From a virus: 23,621 nucleotides of DNA. Position 1 is the first letter of the stretch; every line of letters begins with the position of its first letter. The position numbers were made by a program, and so were the translations under genes. The stretch spans positions 1 to 23,621 of the IMG/VR virus record IMGVR_UViG_3300007276_000313. One strand, 5' to 3'. Shown here piece after piece: positions 1 to 9,628 of the stretch. The notes below the pieces were generated by a model. The model had not been told where the DNA came from, made no database searches, and saw nothing but the letters and a program-made list of their open reading frames with translations.

Positions 1-1048
1 TAAACCATTCAGACTCAGGAAGTATTACATTTTCCCATACTACGCTAGGATGAACCTTCTTTACTTGACCAGGCAACAAAACTGAATATGGAGTTAAAAA
101 GTCAACGTGTCCTGACCAATTAGATGCTATTACAGGCTTTCCACTTAAACTAGCTTCTAATAGTGGTCTTCCAAATCCTTCTCCCTTTGTAAAACTAATA
201 TGCGTCTTTACTTTAGGATGATTATAAAGTGAATTTAATTCAATAGGCGTTAAATCTCCATGTATTAAATAAACATTTGGGGCATTAGGTATTTGATTTC
301 TAATAGCACGTATTTTTGATAGTGTTTGTTCTCTATCGATTACACTAAATGTTGCACTACTTGTTTTTAATATTAATGCAGGTTTCTTTGTTCCTGATTT
401 AAAGGTATTACAAAAAGTTTGTATTAATCCACCAGTATCTTTTCTACTTTCTCCGTGTGCTCCTGATAGCCAGTGTCCAACATGTAAAAAGCAAAAATCT
501 TCTGGTATTGTTGAAATTTGGTTATGAACTGATTCTGCAAGTTCATCTGTTTTTTTCCAAATATTTAGATCTGCTCCTTCAAATAAAACCTCAATTGGTT
601 TGTCACAAGTTAATGTACCAACCTTTTGTTTTGTTCTATTATCCATTCTATCGTAATTTGTACTAACAAATACTTGCTTAGAATGTTTAGATGGAACAAT
701 ATTTAGATCCATCCTGTTTAATCCTTCTAACCATTGTGCTGAACATAGAGTTGTTTCTATTCCTGCAGTTATTCCAATATTGTATTTTCCTACTGGATTA
801 AATTCATTAGGAACACTTAATTGTACAAAAACATCAGGCTGTCTATCTATTTTGCCTCTAACAATTCTACTAGATATGTCTGTATCTCTTGTTGTTAATG
901 CATTTCTAGGGCAATCTCCCCATCTCAAATCAATAATTTTAATATTAAATCTATCCATTGATATTAGTGCCCTAACAAGATCTCTTGCATGATCGCCATA
1001 ACCTGATCGAGAAGTACATGGTCCTTGAAAAACTAGTAATTCTTTCAT
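1..1048 (-). CDS. GT4-type glycosyltransferase, C-terminus cut by window edge
   Basis: About 349 residues are visible from the start codon; the 3' end lies outside the window. The start MKELLVFQGPCTSRSGYGDHA resembles the N-terminal Rossmann half of GT-B enzymes. The later stretch KGEGFGRPLLEASLSGKPVI contains the E-x7-E type motif that GT4 enzymes use to bind the nucleotide-sugar donor. The start overlaps the upstream stop by one base (TAATG) and is preceded by a strong site (GAGGAGAATAAATA), so it is translated with the neighbouring glycosyltransferase. The acceptor cannot be read from sequence; a virion protein, host surface sugar or modified DNA base are all possible. The family is secure, the substrate is not. 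Confidence 0.8.
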   Translation of the reverse strand, partial: MKELLVFQGPCTSRSGYGDHARDLVRALISMDRFNIKIIDLRWGDCPRNALTTRDTDISSRIVRGKIDRQPDVFVQLSVPNEFNPVGKYNIGITAGIETTLCSAQWLEGLNRMDLNIVPSKHSKQVFVSTNYDRMDNRTKQKVGTLTCDKPIEVLFEGADLNIWKKTDELAESVHNQISTIPEDFCFLHVGHWLSGAHGESRKDTGGLIQTFCNTFKSGTKKPALILKTSSATFSVIDREQTLSKIRAIRNQIPNAPNVYLIHGDLTPIELNSLYNHPKVKTHISFTKGEGFGRPLLEASLSGKPVIASNWSGHVDFLTPYSVLLPGQVKKVHPSVVWENVILPESEWF

Positions 1049-2535
1049 TATTTATTCTCCTCAAATATTTTTTTACTATTAAAAATTAATCCATCTGCGT
1101 ATTTTACAGTTGAATTTTCAGCACTTAATAACGTAAAGTTTGCTCTAGGTGTCCAGGTATCAAAGCATGCTTGCATTGATTGTATGAACGCAGAAGACAT
1201 TCCCTTACTGTTAAATCCATTACTTATTGCCCATTCTCTACCTACTTTTCCACGTCTATTTAGTTCAATACGACCTAATTGTTGAATTTTTTTCAGTTGT
1301 TTTGCCATATCTTTTATACTAGGTCTACTGTCATAAATGTAAGGAGTCATTGGAGAACCTTGTACATTTATTTGTGGAAATAATGGAAATGCCCATTCAC
1401 CATGCTTCGTAAATCTACCATCACTATTACTTGGCCAGTCAGCACTAAAATCAGATAAAGTTACAGGTGTTCCGTCATCATGTTTAAAGCCCATCTGATC
1501 TTGTATACCTCCAATAACTGTTCCTAATATAGGAGTTCCTGACATTATTGATTCCATGACACTTAATCCAAAACCTTCTGCAGATGATGGTTGACAAGTA
1601 ACAGATGCAACATTATATAAATAATTAAGTTGGTTTGCTGGTAGTTTACCTCCTGAAAAAGTTATAGGGTAATTAGGACATAACGCACGAATTAGTGCAG
1701 GTAAATCTGTTCCATTTTGGTCAACTGGATCTGTATGTAGTAGTAATAGGCACTTTGCTGCTTCTTCCTTTGTTAGTGAGTCACACATTAACTTATATGA
1801 AACAATCAAGTCACTAATAGACTTTCTTCTAATGTTTCTACTATTAAAAAAGTATATTGTATCAAATTTATCATAGCCTTTACTTGTAATAAAATCATAA
1901 TATTCATTAAAATCTGAAGAAGATTCACCTATTGGATGGTACAATGAATCATTTATACCGTGTTGAACATATGTTAAATCTACACCTTCTTTTCTAGGTT
2001 TTCTTTGACAAACTTGATTATTTATATTGTAAGTTTGCTTTGATATTGCCATTAAAAGGTCACAAGACTCATAAAAATTTTCGTTCCAATGAGGATAAGG
2101 TAAATCGTCCCAAATATTTAAGTATGTTAAAGGAATATGTTGTCTTATTTCATGTTCCATTGCGTATAACCATCCCCAAAATCTTGGATCTGTGAAGTGG
2201 AGTATTGCATCTGGTTCTTCTATTGACATAACTTCTCTAAGTATTTCAGATGTTCCATAATCACTAACTGGATATATCTTTACACTTGCATGGTCTATTC
2301 CTACTTCTTTGTTTATATCATTAGATACATCAAATACTTTTCCTGCATCTGGATGATTAATTGCTCCTCCAATTTGAACCCAATCAAATATATGAGAAGA
2401 TCCTAATACAATTTCTTTTGACATTGTTCCCACACCTGAATGCAGTCGCATATCGTCTGACAATAGTAAAATTTTTTTCTTTTTTGCCCTTGTAGGGTCT
2501 AGTGCTTTAAGCTTGGGTAGCTCTTTAATATTCAT
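1048..2535 (-). CDS. GT4-type glycosyltransferase
   Basis: GT-B fold glycosyltransferase of about 495 residues. The C-terminal half has the GT4 donor-binding motif: SSAEGFGLSVMESIMSGTPI, with the paired glutamates of E-x7-E. The N-terminal half has KILLLSDDMRLHSGVG, a glycine-rich first Rossmann strand and loop. An in-frame TTG start 26 codons upstream (2613) is possible, but the ATG at 2535 is preferred. It has an AGAGGA site six bases ahead, and using it avoids overlap with the upstream gene, which ends at 2552. It is translationally coupled to the next glycosyltransferase through TAATG. The two share the EGFG motif but differ greatly elsewhere, so they look like a functional pair rather than a recent duplicate. 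The acceptor is unknown. Confidence 0.82.
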   Translation of the reverse strand: MNIKELPKLKALDPTRAKKKKILLLSDDMRLHSGVGTMSKEIVLGSSHIFDWVQIGGAINHPDAGKVFDVSNDINKEVGIDHASVKIYPVSDYGTSEILREVMSIEEPDAILHFTDPRFWGWLYAMEHEIRQHIPLTYLNIWDDLPYPHWNENFYESCDLLMAISKQTYNINNQVCQRKPRKEGVDLTYVQHGINDSLYHPIGESSSDFNEYYDFITSKGYDKFDTIYFFNSRNIRRKSISDLIVSYKLMCDSLTKEEAAKCLLLLHTDPVDQNGTDLPALIRALCPNYPITFSGGKLPANQLNYLYNVASVTCQPSSAEGFGLSVMESIMSGTPILGTVIGGIQDQMGFKHDDGTPVTLSDFSADWPSNSDGRFTKHGEWAFPLFPQINVQGSPMTPYIYDSRPSIKDMAKQLKKIQQLGRIELNRRGKVGREWAISNGFNSKGMSSAFIQSMQACFDTWTPRANFTLLSAENSTVKYADGLIFNSKKIFEENK

Positions 2536-2551
2536 AACCTTTCCTCTAAAT

Positions 2552-2740
2552 TTACTTTGTTGTAATATATAACTCAAATTTGTCGACTTGTTTTTTAAAT
2601 TTATCGTCTTCAATATATAAGACCAAACATCTATTTACAAGTTTTTGGAAATTCATTCCATTTTCTAAACAGATATATTTGAACTTGTTTTGAGCTTCTA
2701 CGCTAACTTTAACCGAAGTTAATTTTGTTTTTTGTTTCAT
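2552..2740 (-). CDS. Small ribbon-helix-helix-like protein
   Basis: A 62-residue basic protein. Residues 7-14 (LTSVKVSV) look like a single beta strand, followed by two predicted helices (about 15-27 and 31-45, NFQKLVNRCLVLYIED). That strand-helix-helix order is typical of Arc/MetJ-type ribbon-helix-helix DNA-binding proteins, which act as dimers. The match is by pattern only. The start is well supported by AGGAGAG seven bases upstream. It is the first of a short run with the two glycosyltransferases (16-base gap to the next). It could be a phage regulator, but no target can be named from the sequence. Confidence 0.5.
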   Translation of the reverse strand: MKQKTKLTSVKVSVEAQNKFKYICLENGMNFQKLVNRCLVLYIEDDKFKKQVDKFELYITTK

Positions 2741-2766
2741 AACATTCTCTCCTATGTATATACATA

Positions 2767-2784
2767 TATAAATATATAAATACC
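2767..2784 (-). promoter_or_regulatory. GGTATTTATA-type AT motif upstream of small RHH-like gene
   Basis: On the coding strand the 53-base gap before the RHH-like gene contains GGTATTTATATATTTATA. A similar GATATTTATA occurs in the leaders of groES, the 497-residue acidic protein and nrdJ. It may be a second promoter class, but AT-richness makes chance occurrence possible. Confidence 0.28.
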
Positions 2785-2793
2785 GCTAAAAAG

Positions 2794-3195
2794 TTATGTT
2801 ATTATGATACATTTTTTATCAAATTTTTCAGCATACATAAGTGTGCTATCCGTGCTGTCAGATTTATGTCCTCTAGGAATAAAGGCTATTAACCTATCAA
2901 CCATACTTGCAAGTATTTTATTTCTTATATGAAAATTTCTTACTGAGAATGGTTTATTATACCAATCTTCTCTCATATATGAATATAAATTTTTACTTGT
3001 ATGAGCTGGATTAACTTCAAGATAATTACAGCCTAATTCTAATGCATATTTTTTAGTGTACTTATCTGCTCCGTCTTGAGATCCACCACCCACAATTGTT
3101 AGTTCATCTCCAAATGTTTGCTTCAGTCTAAAAATCATTTCCTTAATTTTTCGCTTATTTTCATATTGTCTACTTCCAACTATTCCTACTTTCAT
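2794..3195 (-). CDS. SLOG-superfamily protein (DUF2493/YspA-like)
   Basis: A 133-residue protein beginning KVGIVGSRQY (residues 2-11), then IVGGGSQDGADKYTKKYA (residues 34-51), RNKILASMVDRLIAF and a C-terminal beta strand. This order, a GSR motif and then a GG-x(3)-GAD motif, is characteristic of the DprA/LOG-like Rossmann fold called SLOG and of DUF2493 proteins. Members bind nucleotides or nucleotide-derived ligands, and some act as sensors in conflict systems. The start overlaps the stop of the nuclease gene (ATGA), so the two are co-translated. Biochemical role is unknown; the fold assignment is fairly secure. Confidence 0.7.
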   Translation of the reverse strand: MKVGIVGSRQYENKRKIKEMIFRLKQTFGDELTIVGGGSQDGADKYTKKYALELGCNYLEVNPAHTSKNLYSYMREDWYNKPFSVRNFHIRNKILASMVDRLIAFIPRGHKSDSTDSTLMYAEKFDKKCIIIT

Positions 3196-4118
3196 CCCTT
3201 AATTCGTTCTTTTTTAGGACAAAGATCTTCTCTATCCCTATATTCACACCATTTACAGTTTGCATTTTTTATTCCGGATGTTGCAGGATAATTTGCTTCT
3301 TTATTGTGTTTGCCTTCAGGTGTAAATGCATTAGATATAAAACTATCAAGTTGTCGCATAACCTTATTTAATGAGGGTTTTCCTGCTGCAGGTCTTACTA
3401 CTTGAATTCTTTTTTGAGGAAAGTCACAATTTTCCCAAAGCTTTCGTTTACATATAAAATATTCTACTTCAATATCTTTTTCATCTACATGATATTGCTT
3501 TGCAAAGAATTTTTTGTATAGCCGAAGTTGGTCTCCATTTTGACTTTTTTGAGCTGCTTTCCATCCTCTAGTAGATGTTTTTATATCGTAAATTTTAATC
3601 TTATCATGCTCTTTCATTACAATATCTAAGAATCCCATTAACATTACATTTTCATTAGATTCTGTAGTGTGTAAAATAGGCATTTCAATTCCAACCAATT
3701 CAGTATTTTTCTTGGCAAAATAAGCTCCTCTATTTTTCTTAAACCAACTCATTATTTCAACACCATCTTGATAAAATTCTGCTAGTTGTTTTGGATCTGA
3801 GAAATCTTGTCCGCATTCTTCTACAACTTTTGCATATTCTGTGCGCATTGAAGTTAGTAGGATATTATTTACATCTAACTTTTCTGCTGCAACAATTGAT
3901 TCCTTGTACATGGTATCTAAATATGTTTGCATAGTTTCATGAAAAGCTGTTCCGAATATTAGAAATATAGAAGGGTCAAATGAAGTTTCCTTATCTATAT
4001 ATGCTAGTTTCCATGATTTTGGACAATTTTTATATCGAGAAAATTGACTATATGATACAGTCTTTTTTCCCATTTTACGGGCCTTAATGGCTAAATCTTT
4101 TGGGGTTTTTAATTGCAT
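3192..4118 (-). CDS. PD-(D/E)XK nuclease, Cas4/RecB-like with probable Fe-S cluster
   Basis: A 308-residue nuclease of the RecB/AddB/Cas4 group. Visible active-site features are H60 in GTAFHE, D165 in GFLDIVM, D178-x-K180 in IYDIKTS and Q197-x3-Y201. One N-terminal cysteine (C32 in NCPKSW) and three C-terminal ones (C288, C291, C300) fit the split four-cysteine Fe-S site of AddB and Cas4. Relatives resect DNA ends, so a role in phage recombination or host DNA degradation is likely. It follows a terminator and a middle-type promoter whose predicted transcription start falls almost on this ATG, implying a leaderless message. An alternative ATG at 4073, with AAGG seven bases upstream, would leave the catalytic domain intact. 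It is coupled to the SLOG gene. Confidence 0.82.
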   Translation of the reverse strand: MQLKTPKDLAIKARKMGKKTVSYSQFSRYKNCPKSWKLAYIDKETSFDPSIFLIFGTAFHETMQTYLDTMYKESIVAAEKLDVNNILLTSMRTEYAKVVEECGQDFSDPKQLAEFYQDGVEIMSWFKKNRGAYFAKKNTELVGIEMPILHTTESNENVMLMGFLDIVMKEHDKIKIYDIKTSTRGWKAAQKSQNGDQLRLYKKFFAKQYHVDEKDIEVEYFICKRKLWENCDFPQKRIQVVRPAAGKPSLNKVMRQLDSFISNAFTPEGKHNKEANYPATSGIKNANCKWCEYRDREDLCPKKERIKG

Positions 4119-4123
4119 ATATA

Positions 4124-4145
4124 AATATAATAAAAATTTATGACA
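4124..4145 (-). promoter_or_regulatory. Middle-type promoter (TGTCA-N11-TATATT) for the nuclease gene
   Basis: Coding-strand TGTCA (4145-4141), 11 bases, then TATATT (4129-4124). One of seven sites with identical spacing. The -10 ends only five bases before the ATG at 4118. The box directly follows the U-tract of a terminator. Confidence 0.6.
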
Positions 4146-4146
4146 T

Positions 4147-4180
4147 AAAAAAATCTGGTAACGTTATTTTTTACCAGATT
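4147..4180 (-). terminator. Rho-independent terminator after the groES-groEL operon
   Basis: Perfect 10-bp stem: coding-strand AATCTGGTAA (4180-4171) pairs with TTACCAGATT (4161-4152), with a 9-base loop that contains the stop codon of the preceding small gene. A run of T follows (to 4147). It should end transcription from the groE operon just before a new promoter begins. Confidence 0.75.
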
Positions 4181-4352
4181 CTTCTAAATTTTTTTCAATG
4201 TAAACTATGGCATCCATGAGTTCTTCTTGTAAATGAATCATCCATTCTTTAAATGATAAATCATTTCTCTCCATGGTAACTCCATACTTTTCTTTACCAA
4301 CCTTTGCTCTATCTAGAATCTTTTTACAGACTGAATCTTCTATTTTGCTCAT
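4164..4352 (-). CDS. Small helical protein, possibly MazG-like
   Basis: A 62-residue acidic/basic protein: KILDRAKVGKEKYGVTMERN, then EWMIHLQEELMDAIVYIEKN. The pattern of a first helix ending in KYG and a second helix with EELMDAIVYIE resembles short phage proteins of the MazG/dUTPase-like all-alpha group, whose members hydrolyse nucleotides, but the chain is short and the assignment weak. A longer frame opens at 4403, but starting at 4352 removes a 50-base overlap and leaves only one base after the upstream TAA (TAATATG). It is the last gene of the groE operon, and its stop codon lies in the loop of the terminator. Confidence 0.65.
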   Translation of the reverse strand: MSKIEDSVCKKILDRAKVGKEKYGVTMERNDLSFKEWMIHLQEELMDAIVYIEKNLEESGKK

Positions 4353-4353
4353 A

Positions 4354-4599
4354 TTAGGCTTTAGAAAGTGGTGATTCATTTTGCTTAGGTAATAATTCAT
4401 CATTTACATGACCACAATTACTACACTCAAATACTGGCATTGGTAAAAAGCTAGTATTTCCTGATGGTGAAATTGCGGCAGATACCTTTTTTAGTAATAC
4501 TACCTGTCTAAATGTTGAATTTTGACATTTATCACATATTACATCTGGTAGATCTGAAGGTGACATTCCTTTTAGTGCGTTTCCTAAATTGTTTTCCAT
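4354..4599 (-). CDS. Small zinc-ribbon protein
   Basis: An 81-residue protein with two CxxC pairs, CDKC (residues 22-25) and CSNC (about 59-62, followed by GH). They are separated by a beta-rich segment, the classic layout of a zinc ribbon that binds one Zn ion. Such small ribbons often contact nucleic acid or RNA polymerase, but the partner is unknown. AAGGAGAAATTAA precedes the ATG, giving a strong start. It follows groEL by 11 bases and precedes the small helical gene by one base, so it belongs to the groE operon. Confidence 0.72.
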   Translation of the reverse strand: MENNLGNALKGMSPSDLPDVICDKCQNSTFRQVVLLKKVSAAISPSGNTSFLPMPVFECSNCGHVNDELLPKQNESPLSKA

Positions 4600-4610
4600 T
4601 TAATTTCTCC

Positions 4611-6574
<1,964 letters not shown>

Positions 6575-6618
6575 AACCTATTCTCCTTTTTTATTGTGTT
6601 TATAACCGTTTTATATAA

Positions 6619-6628
6619 TATAAATATC
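6619..6628 (-). promoter_or_regulatory. GATATTTATA motif in groES leader
   Basis: Coding-strand GATATTTATA lies a few bases after the DNA polymerase stop and about 45 bases before groES. The same ten bases, or a close variant, lie before three other genes that also have strong ribosome sites. Promoter role is inferred. Confidence 0.32.
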
Positions 6629-6633
6629 ATGTA

Positions 6634-9087
6634 CTACTTAGATAGTGCATTCTGTCTATAGTTTTCTACTAAAGTTTTTACATCATCGATTTTGTCAAAT
6701 TCATCAAGCTGATCTAGTACTTGTTTCTTAAAGAAAGTTTCATAGTCTAGCTCAAATACATCTTTTCTATCATCTATTAAATGTAAATCTTCTTCATTAA
6801 GACAGATTGCTTGCTGTCTCTGTTTTATCTTTTTATCGTCTTCACAATTACTCTTTATGTAAAATAGTAAAGGTGTATCAGAATGAGAAATTGAAGTGTT
6901 AAGTTTTTCATTTGCCCAAAATGAAGCTTTAACATGTTGAGGCATAGTTTTTTTGTACATGTCAAAGGCTTTTGTAAACTTCTTATTTATTCCCATAAGC
7001 TTATAATCTACTGTTTCTATCTTTTTACGCAATAATGTTAAGTGTTCCATTGTTAAAGTACCTCTAACAGCATATTCTGCAATTTTGTTTAGAGCACCTT
7101 TCATAAATTCAGGTGTATCTTTACGAATAATATTCATACCTCTAATGTACTTTTTGCCAGATTCTCTAATGATTGAATAATATCGTTTCTTAGAATCACC
7201 AAAATAAATGTATTCTAAATCATATTCAAATTTTAAATCCATTAACATATATTCATCAGTTATTCCAGGATTATACTTTTCTACAAGTTCTGTTCTAAGT
7301 TGTTTATTAAATTCTATTAACTTAGTTTTCATTTCATCTTCACTACTTCCATTTGATTTCACAAATATAGAATCCGTATCTCCATATAATACATAATGGT
7401 CTAAGTTTTGAAACTTTAATGATGCAAATTTAAGAGCTTGTCTTGCAAAATATGTAATTCCATCTGCACATTCTGGTCTGTATAGTCTAAAGAAGTTGAA
7501 TCCCATTGCACCGTATGCAGAGTTAAGTACTAATTTATATGCTTGCTGTCTTTTATCCATTGCAACAGCTTCATCTCCTGTATATTCGCCAGCATTTAAG
7601 CCTCTATTTACTTCAACTCTTTGAAGAAATAACTTTCTTAATACCTGTGGAAGTAAACCAAGTTTATATTCATGGTCATAAAATAGATATCGTTCTCCAA
7701 ACAATTCAGGCACACCATTTATTTTTGGAGTACCAGTATCTATGAAGCCTATATCATCTGCTTTTAGCTTTTCAATTACATCTTCAATCTTAATACCCAT
7801 TTTTTTGCAAGATTTTTCTGATACTATGAAAGTTTCAGGACTAATATTAAAAGCCATAATAGATGTAGGATATAGTGAAGTATAATCCATTACAGTAACA
7901 TCTTTATGACGACCAGGTTCTCTAGGATTAAAAACTATAGCACCGGCATATTGTTGCTTTGCTCTTGTATGTCGAGTTGGAAATACAATCTTACCATGGT
8001 TTTCTTTTAATATATAGTTATCAACCACCATTGACTTATGGAATGTACCACCTAATGTGTCAGTATGCGCGATCTGCTGAAGTGTAGTATATAAGTCAAA
8101 TATCTGTATTTTCTTATCCATTTCAGCAAGAATTTCAACATCTCGAATACCATACTCAATAAAACCTTTATAGTTATCTAGCCAATCTCTCCATGTAACT
8201 TCAGTAAGTTTGTCTAAATCTTTATCACCAATAATTTCTTTAACTGCAGTTGTTAGTTTCCAGTTAGGAAGATTATATCCCATATCTTGAACTGCTTCCA
8301 TCATGTCGACATGGTCTAAACCTTTAATGTTTATTCTCCAATATTCACCACGTTTTTTAATATAAACATCCTTTAATGGTGAAAGGTTTTCGTATGGAAG
8401 GCCAAGTCTTTTACATCTATTTATAATATATGGAAGGTCATATCCTGCAGAATACCAACCAGTAATAACATCGGTTTTCATAATACTAAGTAGCTCTATA
8501 AAACTAAGTAGCATTGTACTTTCGTCTTTACACATTACATAATTAACATTATCTTCTTCTCGAAGTTGAGGTTCTTCCAAATCTTTAGTATGCTCTGGAT
8601 GCCAAGACATTACCCAATATTTTTTATGAATATTAGAATAACAAACAACAGAAGTTACTGGCATCATGGCTTTATGTGGCATATTTGCTTTAGGCTGTTC
8701 AGGGTCAAACCAAGTTTCAATATCAAAATACATAATATGACGTTTACTTGACCATTCTAGTTTACGATCTAGCATATACTTAAATTCAGGAGTTACATCT
8801 GCTTGATATATTCTGTCTGGATATTTTCTTACTAATTCGTTCTTAGCCTTTATTGCAGTATAATACACTTTATAAACTTTATCTCCATATAAAGTTGTAA
8901 ATATATCTGTTCTTTTACAGTCAAACTGTCTGATATCTAGTATGTCGTCAATATGTTCGCATGAATAATAAAAATAATCTTTTATTCTGTCTACTTTTAC
9001 TCCTAGCTTGCCTTCTGTATCGTATCCGAATTGATACATATTAAAGAAGCCCTTGTCGAACTTACTGGATAGTCTTGATAATTTCAT
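6634..9087 (-). CDS. gp43: Family B replicative DNA polymerase (T4 gp43-like)
   Basis: An 817-residue polymerase with 3'-5' proofreading. Exo I is FDIET (D122, E124). Exo II is GWYSAGYDLPY (D217; the usual Asn after Trp is Tyr). Exo III is YGIRD (Y312, D316). Polymerase motif A is DYTSLYP (D401), motif B is KLVLNSAYG (K518) and motif C is YGDTDS (D570, D572). All catalytic carboxylates are present, so both activities should be intact. T4 gp43 has 898 residues; this one is shorter, but no motif is missing. The C-terminal tail should contact a sliding clamp, not encoded in this window. A middle-type promoter lies 26 bases upstream, with a further TATAAATA at 9101-9108. It is monocistronic or reads on into groES. 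Confidence 0.97.
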   Translation of the reverse strand: MKLSRLSSKFDKGFFNMYQFGYDTEGKLGVKVDRIKDYFYYSCEHIDDILDIRQFDCKRTDIFTTLYGDKVYKVYYTAIKAKNELVRKYPDRIYQADVTPEFKYMLDRKLEWSSKRHIMYFDIETWFDPEQPKANMPHKAMMPVTSVVCYSNIHKKYWVMSWHPEHTKDLEEPQLREEDNVNYVMCKDESTMLLSFIELLSIMKTDVITGWYSAGYDLPYIINRCKRLGLPYENLSPLKDVYIKKRGEYWRINIKGLDHVDMMEAVQDMGYNLPNWKLTTAVKEIIGDKDLDKLTEVTWRDWLDNYKGFIEYGIRDVEILAEMDKKIQIFDLYTTLQQIAHTDTLGGTFHKSMVVDNYILKENHGKIVFPTRHTRAKQQYAGAIVFNPREPGRHKDVTVMDYTSLYPTSIMAFNISPETFIVSEKSCKKMGIKIEDVIEKLKADDIGFIDTGTPKINGVPELFGERYLFYDHEYKLGLLPQVLRKLFLQRVEVNRGLNAGEYTGDEAVAMDKRQQAYKLVLNSAYGAMGFNFFRLYRPECADGITYFARQALKFASLKFQNLDHYVLYGDTDSIFVKSNGSSEDEMKTKLIEFNKQLRTELVEKYNPGITDEYMLMDLKFEYDLEYIYFGDSKKRYYSIIRESGKKYIRGMNIIRKDTPEFMKGALNKIAEYAVRGTLTMEHLTLLRKKIETVDYKLMGINKKFTKAFDMYKKTMPQHVKASFWANEKLNTSISHSDTPLLFYIKSNCEDDKKIKQRQQAICLNEEDLHLIDDRKDVFELDYETFFKKQVLDQLDEFDKIDDVKTLVENYRQNALSK

Positions 9088-9113
9088 ATAACTTTGTCTT
9101 TATTTATAGTATA

Positions 9114-9135
9114 AATATAACCAATTTTTTTGACA
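9114..9135 (-). promoter_or_regulatory. Middle-type promoter (TGTCA-N11-TATATT) for DNA polymerase
   Basis: TGTCA at 9135-9131 and TATATT at 9119-9114 on the coding strand, 11 bases apart. The expected transcription start is near 9107, giving a leader of about 20 bases. GTTAATAAC lies upstream at 9176-9168. Confidence 0.62.
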
Positions 9136-9167
9136 CAGGAAAATCCTGGTTCATTATTTTACAAAAA

Positions 9168-9176
9168 GTTATTAAC
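9168..9176 (-). promoter_or_regulatory. GTTAATAAC element upstream of polymerase promoter
   Basis: GTTAATAACTTTTT on the coding strand, 32 bases upstream of the TGTCA box. The same element precedes the RNase H and UV endonuclease promoters. It may be a protein-binding site or an upstream promoter element. Confidence 0.4.
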
Positions 9177-9178
9177 AA

Positions 9179-9628
9179 TTACTTTGTTCCTGTACTTCCG
9201 AATCCACCTTCTCCACGCTTAGATGCTTTTTCGTACAAGTCTTTTGGCTCAACCTCAATAGGCATTGCATAATTCACAGGTAATAAAACAAATTGTGTTA
9301 TTTTATCGCCTTTTTCGATGATTTGTGGTTGATTACCGGCATTTGTTAAATTTAAGTGCAGTTCTCCCTGGTAATCTTCATCAACTACACATGCACCAAC
9401 GTGTAAGCTCTTTTTAACTGCTACTCCACTTTTATTAAATGCTATTAAAACATGACCTTCAGGTAAACTTACCTTGATTCCGCTTGGAATAAAGCATGAT
9501 TCTCCAGGTAATAATATTACAGTTTTAAACTCATCTGGTACAAAAAAGTCTATACCTGCACTTTGTTCTGTTCCTCTTGCTGGACTTTTTACATTTTTAA
9601 CTTTAATAAATTTTAGTTCTGAAACCAT
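9179..9628 (-). CDS. dut: dUTPase (trimeric type)
   Basis: A 149-residue deoxyuridine triphosphatase. It hydrolyses dUTP to dUMP, keeping uracil out of DNA and feeding dUMP to thymidylate synthesis. All five family motifs are visible: 1, SAGIDFF; 2, NKSGVAV (Lys in place of the usual Arg before Ser-Gly); 3, GACVVDEDYQGEL; 4, EKGDKITQFVL; and 5, the Gly-rich C-terminal arm RGEGGFGSTG that closes on the substrate. Length is normal for the homotrimeric family. The first 16 bases overlap the end of the glucosyltransferase gene, with GAGGAAATACA before the ATG, so it is the last gene of that operon. T4 uses an unrelated dCTPase-dUTPase (gp56). Confidence 0.95.
   Translation of the reverse strand: MVSELKFIKVKNVKSPARGTEQSAGIDFFVPDEFKTVILLPGESCFIPSGIKVSLPEGHVLIAFNKSGVAVKKSLHVGACVVDEDYQGELHLNLTNAGNQPQIIEKGDKITQFVLLPVNYAMPIEVEPKDLYEKASKRGEGGFGSTGTK

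Noticed and set aside
2536-2613. N-terminal extension of the GT4 gene from a TTG codon
   Set aside because: It would overlap the RHH-like gene and has no ribosome site, while the ATG at 2535 has AGAGGA at ideal spacing.
2767-2782. Two plus-strand TATAAATA copies resembling T4 late promoters
   Set aside because: They would transcribe rightward into antisense of the SLOG and nuclease genes; no rightward gene exists nearby, and the sequence is a simple AT repeat.
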